A DNA stretch of 33,808 bases, from NCBI GenBank assembly GCA_030043315.1, contig JASHYA010000119.1, positions 1-33,808 of the forward strand, read 5' to 3'. Position numbers and translations under genes: made by a program. Source of the DNA: Acidimicrobiales bacterium. Lineage in GTDB: Bacteria > Actinomycetota > Acidimicrobiia > Acidimicrobiales > RAAP-2. How positions within the stretch are numbered: position 1 is the first letter of the stretch; the number at the start of each line of letters is the position of its first letter. Positions 1 to 7,985 of this stretch are shown one piece after another. The notes beneath the pieces are model-generated. The model saw only the letters and a list, made by a program, of their open reading frames with translations, did not search any database and had not been told where the DNA came from.

Positions 1-166
1 TCGACCCTGTCGCTGCCGAGGCCGTCTGGAGGGGACCCGCGCCGAGGAGCAGGGCGGCAACCAGCTGGACGGCCAGGCAACCGGTGGACAGCGCGAGGGT
101 CAGGACTCTCCGGATGGTCGACCGTCGAACGGCGCGAACCGCCCGCGGGTCGGCATCCCCGTCCAT
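1..166 (-). CDS. N-terminus of a secreted protein (signal peptide), truncated at left window edge
   Basis: Reverse complement from ATG at 166 stays open to the edge: MDGDADPRAVRAVRRSTIRRVLTLALSTGCLAVQLVAALLLGAGPLQTASAATGS. Basic N-region, hydrophobic core and ASA-like cleavage site. Absent from the ORF track because there is no in-window stop. Confidence 0.65.
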   Translation of the reverse strand, partial: MDGDADPRAVRAVRRSTIRRVLTLALSTGCLAVQLVAALLLGAGPLQTASAATGS

Positions 167-296
167 GGGAACAAAGGTTGCACTGCGAAGGTCGTCACGA
201 CTTGGACATGACGACCCACCCGTTGGACATTCGGACCGTAGAGCCGCGGCCGGTCGGGCGATCAGCCCGCGATCAGCCCGCGATCAGGCGAGCCGA

Positions 297-1166
297 TCAG
301 GCGACGGACCGCCGAAGCTGCCCCGGCGTGACGCCGCGCTGGGCCAGCATCACCCGGTTCAGATGGCTCTGGTCGCTGAACCCGACGGCGAGCGCGATCC
401 TCGCCAGGGGTAGCCGCGTGCCCGCGATCAGCTCCTCGGCGCGCTGCAGCCTCCGCGTTCGTACGTACCTGTGTGGCGGTTCGCCGGTCTGCTGCCGGAA
501 CAGCCGCGTGAAGTGCGTGGGGCTCACGCCGGCAACGGCAGCAAGGTCGGTCACGGTGAGCGCCTGATCGAGATTGCAGTCGATGAAGTCGTAGACCTGT
601 TCGAGCTGGCGCCAAGACAGGGTGTCAGGTGCAGGGATCTGCCTCATGGTGGGGCGATCGCTGTAGTGCTCCAAGAGATGCGCCTCGAGCGCATACGCCA
701 GTGCGTCGGCGTACAGGGTGTCCCTGGACGCGCCCATCTCGAACGTGCGGGCCAGGTACCTCGCCAACTGGGCGAGCAGTGGATCATGCACACCCAGCGC
801 CGGGCAGAGCGTGACCGGGCAGGAACCGAGACGGTCGGAGTCGAGCGCCAATCCGATCCGGACGTCCTCACTCCGCTTATCCCACGCACGCTCCTCGGTG
901 TAGCCGGCTGGGTTCACCACGACGTGGCCAGGGGGAAGGAGGAAGGTGCGGACGCGACGCCCATCTCGCCAGTGCACGTTCAGTGCCGCGCTGTTGTGCA
1001 CGACGACCACGTGCAATCCCTGGGGTGCAGGAACCATGTCGGTGACGGGGTCGGCGATGGTGCGCTTGACGATCAGGCCTGGGAAGTCCGGCCCGCTCGT
1101 CGACAACACCGTCGCCCCTGCCTGTCTGTCGAGCTCGTCCCAGGCGGTCAGGGGATCGTCCGCCAT
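297..1166 (-). CDS. AraC-family transcriptional regulator (N-terminal sensor domain + C-terminal HTH)
   Basis: Translated C-terminus: LTVTDLAAVAGVSPTHFTRLFRQQTGEPPHRYVRTRRLQRAEELIAGTRLPLARIALAVGFSDQSHLNRVMLAQRGVTPGQLRR, a classical AraC double HTH. Start chosen at MADDPLTAW (ATG at 1166) within the longer 297..1532 ORF. Confidence 0.93.
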   Translation of the reverse strand: MADDPLTAWDELDRQAGATVLSTSGPDFPGLIVKRTIADPVTDMVPAPQGLHVVVVHNSAALNVHWRDGRRVRTFLLPPGHVVVNPAGYTEERAWDKRSEDVRIGLALDSDRLGSCPVTLCPALGVHDPLLAQLARYLARTFEMGASRDTLYADALAYALEAHLLEHYSDRPTMRQIPAPDTLSWRQLEQVYDFIDCNLDQALTVTDLAAVAGVSPTHFTRLFRQQTGEPPHRYVRTRRLQRAEELIAGTRLPLARIALAVGFSDQSHLNRVMLAQRGVTPGQLRRSVA

Positions 1167-1558
1167 GGCGCCCCCTCTCCTTCGAAGTTGACGGAGGCGC
1201 CGTTTGCCGACGCAATGAGCTTTTGATCCGAGAGGTCGTCGGTGGAAACCCAAACCCGTACGTCCTCGGTCCGAATATCCCTCGCATGTTGCTCGACATC
1301 GCCGGCCGGATTGAAGATGACGTGGCCCAGCAGCACAGGAGAGGGCCCGGTCCGTCCTTGCGCACCCCGTTGCAGGTCGACAGCTGCGCTGTTGTGCACG
1401 ACGACCGTGTGCCCGTTCGACGGCATGGCAGCCATGTCGGTGCTGCGCCCAGCGACGGCGTCCCTGACGACCGTTACCGGCACGCGCTCCCCGCCCGACG
1501 ACGACAGCCTCTTGGTTACCAGCCGCCTGCACTCTGCCGTGATCGAGCTGGTCCCCAT
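1148..1558 (-). CDS. Standalone paralog of the AraC N-terminal sensor domain (no HTH)
   Basis: HTVVVHNSAAVDLQRGAQG...LLGHVIFNPAGDVEQHARDIRTEDVRVWVSTDDL aligns by eye with HVVVVHNSAALNVHWRDGR...LPPGHVVVNPAGYTEERAWDKRSEDVRIGLALDSDRL of the downstream AraC. Stop overlaps the downstream start by 19 bp. Confidence 0.7.
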   Translation of the reverse strand: MGTSSITAECRRLVTKRLSSSGGERVPVTVVRDAVAGRSTDMAAMPSNGHTVVVHNSAAVDLQRGAQGRTGPSPVLLGHVIFNPAGDVEQHARDIRTEDVRVWVSTDDLSDQKLIASANGASVNFEGEGAPWRTIP

Positions 1559-1825
1559 CACCATCCCTCTTCTGGCGTTATACGCGAATTCTACTCCCGT
1601 GTAGTCCGCGCCGCCGAGCGGAATGACGGCCCGAGCTTCCTCCCCTTCTTCTCTCAAATTCGACTGCAACGGGCCTAGCAACGCCCCCTGCAGACTGCTT
1701 ACATATGTTGTGTAACGTTGGGACCGAGACCCCGGGTGCCGAGCGGGTCAGGCATCACGGGGCTGGGTCCAGCTCTGGCTCTCAAGTACCGGAGGCCGTC
1801 TGCTCGGCATCCTGCTCGTGCCTCG

Positions 1826-2260
1826 TCACGCCCCGGTCGCCTCGCCCGCGACTCGACCGAAGAACCGCTCGACTGCGGCGACGTCGTCGGAGTACATGGT
1901 GACTGTGTCAATAAGGTCGTCGCCGTCGAAACGGAGGAGGATGAGCACTCTCGTGCGCGCGGTCGCTGTCTGGGACTGCATGCGGACGTCGACCAGGACT
2001 GCCACGTGATTGACGCCGACCATGAGGTCGTCCTGCTTGAACGGATCGAAATGACCACCCGTCCGCTCGGCGATGGCCAGGAGGTGGCGAGCGACCTCGT
2101 CGCGCCCGGAGAAGTCGCCTGCGAGCGTGTGGTCGCCCGGCACCCGGTAGGTCACGTGCGGCGAGAGCAGCTCGAGCGTCTCGGTCAGGTCGCGCCTTCC
2201 CAGGTGATGGAGGAAGCGCTCCACCTTCGCAACCCTGCTCGGATCGCTCGGACTGCTCAT
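1826..2260 (-). CDS. SnoaL-like / NTF2-fold protein
   Basis: 144 aa; pattern ERFLHHLGRRDLTETLELLSPHVTYRVPG...FSGRDEVARHLL...VLILLRFDGDDLIDTVTMYSDD is typical of the SnoaL-like fold. Confidence 0.75.
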   Translation of the reverse strand: MSSPSDPSRVAKVERFLHHLGRRDLTETLELLSPHVTYRVPGDHTLAGDFSGRDEVARHLLAIAERTGGHFDPFKQDDLMVGVNHVAVLVDVRMQSQTATARTRVLILLRFDGDDLIDTVTMYSDDVAAVERFFGRVAGEATGA

Positions 2261-2277
2261 GGCCCCTCCAGGGCGTT

Positions 2278-2318
2278 CATCGTCGGAGAGCGCTCGACCA
2301 TCGTTGGTGAGCGCTCGA
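2278..2318. repeat. Tandem direct repeat, 20-bp unit at 21-bp spacing
   Basis: CATCGTCGGAGAGCGCTCGA (2278-2297) and CATCGTTGGTGAGCGCTCGA (2299-2318); 18/20 identical, each containing the palindrome GAGCGCTC. Confidence 0.8.
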
Positions 2319-2685
2319 GCATGGTAAATGGGGCGACGCCACGGCGGAGACCTGTCTCACGAGTACGACAGCTCCGCCGTTCCGTGGTGACAACCGGGTG
2401 GCATCTCCGACGGATCCGAGAAGCGTTCCGGCGGAGAAGTCGATCGTGATGACGTGGTCACGTGGTCTCCTCGGTGAAATATAGGCCCCGGGGATGCCTC
2501 GAAACGCACCTCGCGTGGCCGCGCGACGCGTGCCGCTCGATCCGGCGCGGGCCGCGGCGGTCGCCTCTCGGGCGATCGACCAGGGCACAGGATCCCGTCC
2601 GTGGTGAACTCGGCAGCGTCGGGGCCCGGTCACCTCCCGCGGGCAATCTGGCGGGCTCGTGGGCAGTGCGATAGCACAGTGCGCA

Positions 2686-4119
2686 ATGTCCGAGAGCCAG
2701 GAGGCCGCGGTCGAACCCAGGGATAAGGGGACCGCCCTGCTCGTCACGCTGGCGATGGCCCAGTTCATGGTGGTGCTCGACTTCACGATCGTCAACGTGG
2801 CGCTCCCGTCGATCCAGCACGACATGCACGTCGCGACGACGACGCTGCAGTGGTTGGTGAGCGCGTATGCCGTCACCTTCGGCGGCTTCCTCCTCCTCGG
2901 CGGTCGGCTCGCCGACGTGTTCGGCCCTGCCCGGCTGTACCGGATCGGGCTCTGCATCTTCGTCCTCGCCAGCATCTCGGGAGGTTTGGCGGTCGAGCCC
3001 AAGCTGCTGCTCGCCTCGAGAGCCGTCCAGGGACTCGGCGCCTCGCTGCTCGCTCCGGCCGGCCTCTCCCTGCTCGTCACGAGTTGGACGGGCGAGCAGG
3101 AACGCAGCCACGCGCTCGGGGTGTACGGCGCCGTCGCCTCAGCCGGCTTCGCCGCGGGCGCAGTACTGGGAGGACTCCTCGTCGAAGTGACCTGGCGGCT
3201 CGTGTTCTTCGTGAACGTCCCCGTGGGCGCAGTCCTGCTGGTGATGTCGTGGCACCTGCTTCCCGCCGATCCACCGCGCCGGTCAGGGCGTCTCGACGTC
3301 CCCGGGGCGCTCATGGCGACCGCAGGGGTCGCCCTCCTCGTTCTCGGGGTGACGCTCGTCGGCGACACGCTCCGGCCGACGCAGCCGGCCATCGCCGTGG
3401 CCGCCGCGGCCATCCTGCTCGGCGCGTTCGTCGTCCGTGAGCGGAGAACCACCGCCCCCTTGCTCGATCTCAAGCTCCTGGAGGACCGGGGGATCCTCGG
3501 CGCCAACGAGTGCCTGCTCGCCTTCGGCGCCTGCAACGCGGCTGCCGTGCTCCTCATGACGCTCTACCTGCAGGAAGGTCGAGGCTTCTCGCCGCTCGTG
3601 ACCGGTCTCTGCATCATCCCGCAGGCGGTAGGGGCGTTCTCCCTCGCCGGTCCGGCCTCGAAGCTCGTTCCGGCGCTCGGTCCACGCCGTGCGCTCGCCC
3701 TGGGAATGTCGCTCGGCCTGTTGGCGCTGGCCGGCGCCGCCCTCAGTGTCTGGACCGGCACGCTCGCCGGGCTCCTCGTCGCACTTTTCGTCTTCGGGGT
3801 GTCCGCCCGGATCGTCCAGGTGGCGTCGGCGCTCGCAGGAACGCGCGGGCCGGTGGCCGCCCGGTCCGAGGGTTCGGCGAGCGCGGTGCTCACTGCGTCT
3901 CGTCAGGTCGGATCGGCGCTCGGCGTCGCCGTCGCGTCGGCCGTCCTCGTCACCGTCCATGCTCCAGAGCCGCACCGAACCACGGTGGCCATGCTCGTGG
4001 CCGCGTGCTTCGCCCTCGTCGGACTGGTCACGACGAAGGTCGTTCCGAGCGGACCCGGCCACCCGGTCGCGGCGCGGCTCGAGCACGCGTTCCACCGACA
4101 CGCCGGCGGCATGCCCTGA
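2686..4119 (+). CDS. MFS transporter, DHA2 (EmrB/QacA-like) drug exporter
   Basis: Translation MAQFMVVLDFTIVNVALPSIQHDMHVATTTLQWLVSAYAVTFGGFLLLGGRLADVFGPARLYRIGL matches DHA2 motifs; many TM segments. ATG at 2686 preferred to the GTG at 2659. Confidence 0.93.
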   Translation: MSESQEAAVEPRDKGTALLVTLAMAQFMVVLDFTIVNVALPSIQHDMHVATTTLQWLVSAYAVTFGGFLLLGGRLADVFGPARLYRIGLCIFVLASISGGLAVEPKLLLASRAVQGLGASLLAPAGLSLLVTSWTGEQERSHALGVYGAVASAGFAAGAVLGGLLVEVTWRLVFFVNVPVGAVLLVMSWHLLPADPPRRSGRLDVPGALMATAGVALLVLGVTLVGDTLRPTQPAIAVAAAAILLGAFVVRERRTTAPLLDLKLLEDRGILGANECLLAFGACNAAAVLLMTLYLQEGRGFSPLVTGLCIIPQAVGAFSLAGPASKLVPALGPRRALALGMSLGLLALAGAALSVWTGTLAGLLVALFVFGVSARIVQVASALAGTRGPVAARSEGSASAVLTASRQVGSALGVAVASAVLVTVHAPEPHRTTVAMLVAACFALVGLVTTKVVPSGPGHPVAARLEHAFHRHAGGMP

Positions 4120-4158
4120 GACTCTGATCCTGATCTCTCATCTCTTGATCAGCAGCTC

Positions 4159-4182
4159 GATCTCGATCTTGATCTTGATCTT
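4159..4182. repeat. Hexanucleotide microsatellite (GATCTY)4 in a GATC-rich patch
   Basis: gatctc gatctt gatctt gatctt read directly; flanking 4121-4160 is also rich in tgatc/ctctcatctc. Confidence 0.85.
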
Positions 4183-4229
4183 GGAGCACCGTCGAATCCG
4201 CGCACGCTCGGGTTCTACGCTTGGAGCCG

Positions 4230-5138
4230 ATGGACCCCGCGGTCAGTGTCCGGCCCTGGTCTGCGACGCCGGGACGTTTGAGCGAAGGACCCCGGTGGAG
4301 CGAGGAACACGCCAAGCTCCTCTGGGTCGACGTCCTCGGGTGCATGTTCCACCGAGCTTCAGTGGCACCGAACGGGACCATGAGGGATCTCAGTTCGACC
4401 ACCCTCGACCGCCACGTCGGAGCGGTGGCGCCTGCGGCCGGCGGCGGTTACGTCCTGGCCGCCGGCGCGGGATTCCTCGGTCTCTCCGACTCCGGTGAGA
4501 TCTACGAGCTGGCCCAGCCGGAGGCCGGTCGCAGCGACGTACGGATGAACGACGGGGCGTGCGACGCGCTCGGCCGCTTCTGGGCAGGAACCATGGCCTA
4601 TGACCAGTCCCCCGGGGCTGGGACGCTGTACCGCCTGGAGCTGGACGGCACCTGCACGACGGTGCTGAAGGGTCTGACCATCTCCAACGGCATCGGGTGG
4701 AGCCCCGACGGAACGACCATGTACCTGGCCGACAGCGGCACCGGCGATGTCGACGCCTTCGACTTCGACCTCCAGTCAGGGGAGGTGGCCGACCGGCGGA
4801 CCCTTGTCCATTTCGATGCGCCAGGTGTCGTCCCCGACGGTCTCACCACGGACGAGGCGGGCGGGATCTGGATCGCGCTGTGGGGAGGTGGCGCGGTCCA
4901 GCAGTATGCGCCGGACGGCCGCCTGCTCGCCACGATCCCACTGCCGGTGGAGCGACCCACCTCGTGCGCCTTCGGCGGACCGGAGTGCCTCGCTCTCTTC
5001 GTGACCACGGCGCGCGACGGGCTCGACGAGGACGCCTTGGCCCGCCAGCGCGACGCCGGCCGGGTCTTGCGCGTCGACGGCATCGGCGTTCGGGGAACGC
5101 CGTGCGAAACGTACCGAGGAGAGATCATGGCCCATTGA
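4230..5138 (+). CDS. SMP-30/gluconolactonase/LRE family beta-propeller
   Basis: RLSEGPRWSEEHAKLLWVDV, MNDGACDALGRFWAGTM, SNGIGWSPDGTTMYLADS and PDGLTTDEAGGIWIALWGGG are SMP-30 signatures. Confidence 0.93.
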   Translation: MDPAVSVRPWSATPGRLSEGPRWSEEHAKLLWVDVLGCMFHRASVAPNGTMRDLSSTTLDRHVGAVAPAAGGGYVLAAGAGFLGLSDSGEIYELAQPEAGRSDVRMNDGACDALGRFWAGTMAYDQSPGAGTLYRLELDGTCTTVLKGLTISNGIGWSPDGTTMYLADSGTGDVDAFDFDLQSGEVADRRTLVHFDAPGVVPDGLTTDEAGGIWIALWGGGAVQQYAPDGRLLATIPLPVERPTSCAFGGPECLALFVTTARDGLDEDALARQRDAGRVLRVDGIGVRGTPCETYRGEIMAH

Positions 5139-5309
5139 GCTCCGACTGCTCATGTGGAGGTCTGTTCGTCCGTCTCGGGCGGACGCACGTCGAGCCCGGG
5201 CACGCACTCCCACGAGCTGGCACCAAGGGGCCGCCAGGCGAGATGGCGGAGGAGTGGTCAGAAGAGAGGTCACAAGAGACACACCCGAGACCAAAAGGAG
5301 CAACCGATC

Positions 5310-6365
5310 ATGAAGGCATTTGTGATGAAGGAGATCGGCAAGGTCGGCTTCGTCGAGAAACCCGTACCTCAACCTGGTCCCAACGATGCGATCGTGCGCA
5401 CGACGCGGGCGCTCATTTGTACCTCGGACTCGCACACCGTCGACGGCGGCATCGGCCCTCGAGAAGATCTCACGCTCGGCCACGAAGCCGTCGGCGTCGT
5501 CCACGCGACGGGGAGCGAGGTCAAGGCGTTCAAACCCGGCGACCGGGTGGTGGTCGGTGCGATCACCCCCGACTGGGGAAGTCCCGCCGCCCAGGACGGC
5601 TACTCCTCGCAGTCGGGCGGCCCCCTCGGTGGCTGGAAATTCTCCAACACCAAAGACGGGGTCTTCGCCGAGTACTTCCACGTCAACGACGCTGACGCCA
5701 ACATGGCGCGGATACCCGACACCGTGCCGGACGAGATGGCGGTCTACTGCTGCGACATGCTCTCGACCGGCTTCATGGGTGCCGAAAAGGGCAACATCCC
5801 GATCGGAGGGACCGTGGCCGTGATCGCCCAGGGCCCGGTGGGGCTGATGTCGACCGCCGGAGCGAAGCTGCGGGGGGCCGGATTGATCATCGGGGTCGAG
5901 TCGGTGCCACGTCGCAAGGAGCTTGCTCGCAGCTATGGTGCCGACGAGATCGTCGACTTCACGACCGAGGACGTGGTCGAACGGGTCCTCGAGCTGACCG
6001 GCGGCGAGGGCGTCGACACCGCGATCGAAGCCCTCGGCGCGGACGCGACCTTCCAGACGGCGGTGAAGGTGACCAAACCCGGTGGCACGGTATCCAACAC
6101 CGGCTACTTCGGAGAAGGGGAATTCGTCCGGATCCCCCGGGTCGAATGGGGAGTCGGCATGGCCGACAAGACGATCGCGACCGGCTTGTGCCCCGGCGGA
6201 CGTCTCCGCATGGAGCGGCTGCTGCGGATCCTCGAGACGAAGCGGGTGGACCCGACCCTCATGACCACCCACACGTTCGGTTTCGACGAGATGGAGCAGG
6301 CGTTCGAGGTCTCCGACAAGAAGCTCGACGAAGTGGTGAAACCGCTGATCGTCTTCGCCGCCTGA
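5310..6365 (+). CDS. Zinc-dependent secondary alcohol dehydrogenase, TbADH / isopropanol-dehydrogenase type
   Basis: MKAFVMKEIGKVGFVEK..., CTSDSHTV, LGHEAVG, WKFSNTKDGVFAEYFHVNDADANMARIP, RVEWGVGMADKTI, GLCPGGRLRMERL. RBS aaaaggag about 9 nt upstream of ATG 5310. Confidence 0.92.
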   Translation: MKAFVMKEIGKVGFVEKPVPQPGPNDAIVRTTRALICTSDSHTVDGGIGPREDLTLGHEAVGVVHATGSEVKAFKPGDRVVVGAITPDWGSPAAQDGYSSQSGGPLGGWKFSNTKDGVFAEYFHVNDADANMARIPDTVPDEMAVYCCDMLSTGFMGAEKGNIPIGGTVAVIAQGPVGLMSTAGAKLRGAGLIIGVESVPRRKELARSYGADEIVDFTTEDVVERVLELTGGEGVDTAIEALGADATFQTAVKVTKPGGTVSNTGYFGEGEFVRIPRVEWGVGMADKTIATGLCPGGRLRMERLLRILETKRVDPTLMTTHTFGFDEMEQAFEVSDKKLDEVVKPLIVFAA

Positions 6366-6374
6366 TCGCGGCCG

Positions 6375-7736
6375 CTACTGCCCGACCGGTCCGTCGGAGC
6401 CGGCCGGGTACTCCTCCATCGGTACGTGACCCGCTTCCCACCCATCGAGGATCGGCGTCACCACCCGCCAGGACTCCTCGGCCTCGTCGCCCCGTATCGA
6501 AAGGGTCGTGTCCCCGCTCAGCACGTTCAGCAACAGCCGGCCGTACGCGGGCAGCTCCGGCTCCTCCAGCTGCGCCTGCAGGACCAGTGGAACCAGGCTG
6601 ACCCCCACCCCCGGTCCGACGCCGGTCAGCTCGAGGGAGAGCTCCTGCGCCTCGAGGCCAAACCGAAGCCGGTTCGACGGCGGAAGCGCGTCCCCCGAGG
6701 GGAGGTGGGGCACCTGTCGGAAATGCACCACCACCTCCTTGCGATCTCGCGCCATGGCCTTTCCGGTCCGCACACGGAACGCCGTGTCCGCCCACCTCCA
6801 GCCCTCGAGCTCGAACACGACCTCGGCGAAGGTCTCGGTGCCGTGCGCGGGATCGACGCCGGACTCGTCGACATAGGCAGGGACCTGCCGGTCGCCGAGC
6901 CGACCGGCGAGGTAGCGGGCTCGTCGGGTGGCCGAGCGGACCCGAACCTCGTCGAAGGGGCGGATCGAGCGCAACACGTCCAGCTTTCGGTCGCGCAGGT
7001 CGCGTTCACCCAGGGTGATCGGCGGCTCCATCGCGACGAGACAGAGAATCTGCAGCAGGTGGTTCTGCACCATGTCCTTGAGCGCGCCCACCCCGTCGTA
7101 ATAGCCGGCCCTTCCTTCGAGGGCCAACGACTCCTCCCAGACGATCTCGACCTCATCGATGTGGGCACCGTTCCAGATCGGCTCGAGCACCCGGTTGGCC
7201 AGGCGCGTCCCGAGCAAGGTCTGCACGGTCGTCATCGCCAAGAAATGATCGACTCGGAAGATCTCCCCTTCGCTCATCACGCTGGCGAGCAACCGGTTGA
7301 GCTCGATCGCGCTCGCAAGATCCTCCCCGAAGGGCTTCTCGAGGACGACCCGGCTGCCGGTGGGCAAGCCGGCTGAATGCAGGGCACGGACCGCGAGCGG
7401 GAAGACGGACGGCGGAAGGGCGAGGTATGCGGCCACCGGCCCGTCGCCGGCGACGCACGCGGCGACCGTCGCGGCGTCGCCAAGGTCCAGCCGCCGGTAG
7501 TGCGACGAGCGGAGGACGAAGGTGCGCGCCCCGGCATCGACGTCCGCTGCCTCTTCCTCCAGCCACGCGGCGGCGTGCGTCCGGAACCGATCGTCGTCCC
7601 AGTCCTCCCGGGACGCTGCGATCAACTCGAAGCCATCTCCGAGGTACCCCCTGGCCCGGAGGGCCGCCAGACCGGGAAGCAGGTACCGGCCGGTGAGGTC
7701 GCCGGTGGCCCCCATGATGACCAGACGCTCGATCAC
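6375..7736 (-). CDS. zwf: Glucose-6-phosphate 1-dehydrogenase family protein (divergent subfamily)
   Basis: GATGDLTGRYLLPGLAAL (nucleotide-binding motif), RVDHFLAMTTVQTLLGTRLANRVLEPIWN, EGRAGYYDGVGALKDMVQNHLLQILCLVAMEPP. Confidence 0.85.
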   Translation of the reverse strand: MIERLVIMGATGDLTGRYLLPGLAALRARGYLGDGFELIAASREDWDDDRFRTHAAAWLEEEAADVDAGARTFVLRSSHYRRLDLGDAATVAACVAGDGPVAAYLALPPSVFPLAVRALHSAGLPTGSRVVLEKPFGEDLASAIELNRLLASVMSEGEIFRVDHFLAMTTVQTLLGTRLANRVLEPIWNGAHIDEVEIVWEESLALEGRAGYYDGVGALKDMVQNHLLQILCLVAMEPPITLGERDLRDRKLDVLRSIRPFDEVRVRSATRRARYLAGRLGDRQVPAYVDESGVDPAHGTETFAEVVFELEGWRWADTAFRVRTGKAMARDRKEVVVHFRQVPHLPSGDALPPSNRLRFGLEAQELSLELTGVGPGVGVSLVPLVLQAQLEEPELPAYGRLLLNVLSGDTTLSIRGDEAEESWRVVTPILDGWEAGHVPMEEYPAGSDGPVGQ

Positions 7737-7985
7737 GTCGCCCGCGCCTCGGGCAGGTGTGGGCGGCGTGCTCCCCCTCGATCTGGAAGATGCAACCCCG
7801 GCGGATCGCAGGTCACGATCAACGAATCGATCCTCCCGTCACGCGGCCGGCTCGGTCTTCCAGCCAGCTTGGTCTTGTCCGCGCTGCAGCCATCGGAACT
7901 GTACACATCGGAAGCGAGCGCACCGTCGGGAGGTCGCCGGACGAACCGCCGACGCGGTCCTCGCGAGCTGGCGCCCCGACGAGCG

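Noticed and set aside
2277-3557. 426-aa minus-strand ORF
   Set aside because: Antisense to the DHA2 MFS gene; Ser/Arg/Pro/Ala-rich with no domain. Typical high-GC shadow ORF.
5167-5185. Hairpin CGTCCG-TCTCGGG-CGGACG after the SMP-30 gene
   Set aside because: Only a 6-bp stem and no T-run; short dyads are common at this GC, so not called a terminator.
4776-6272. 498-aa minus-strand ORF
   Set aside because: Antisense to SMP-30 and ADH genes, both supported by strong motifs; shadow ORF.
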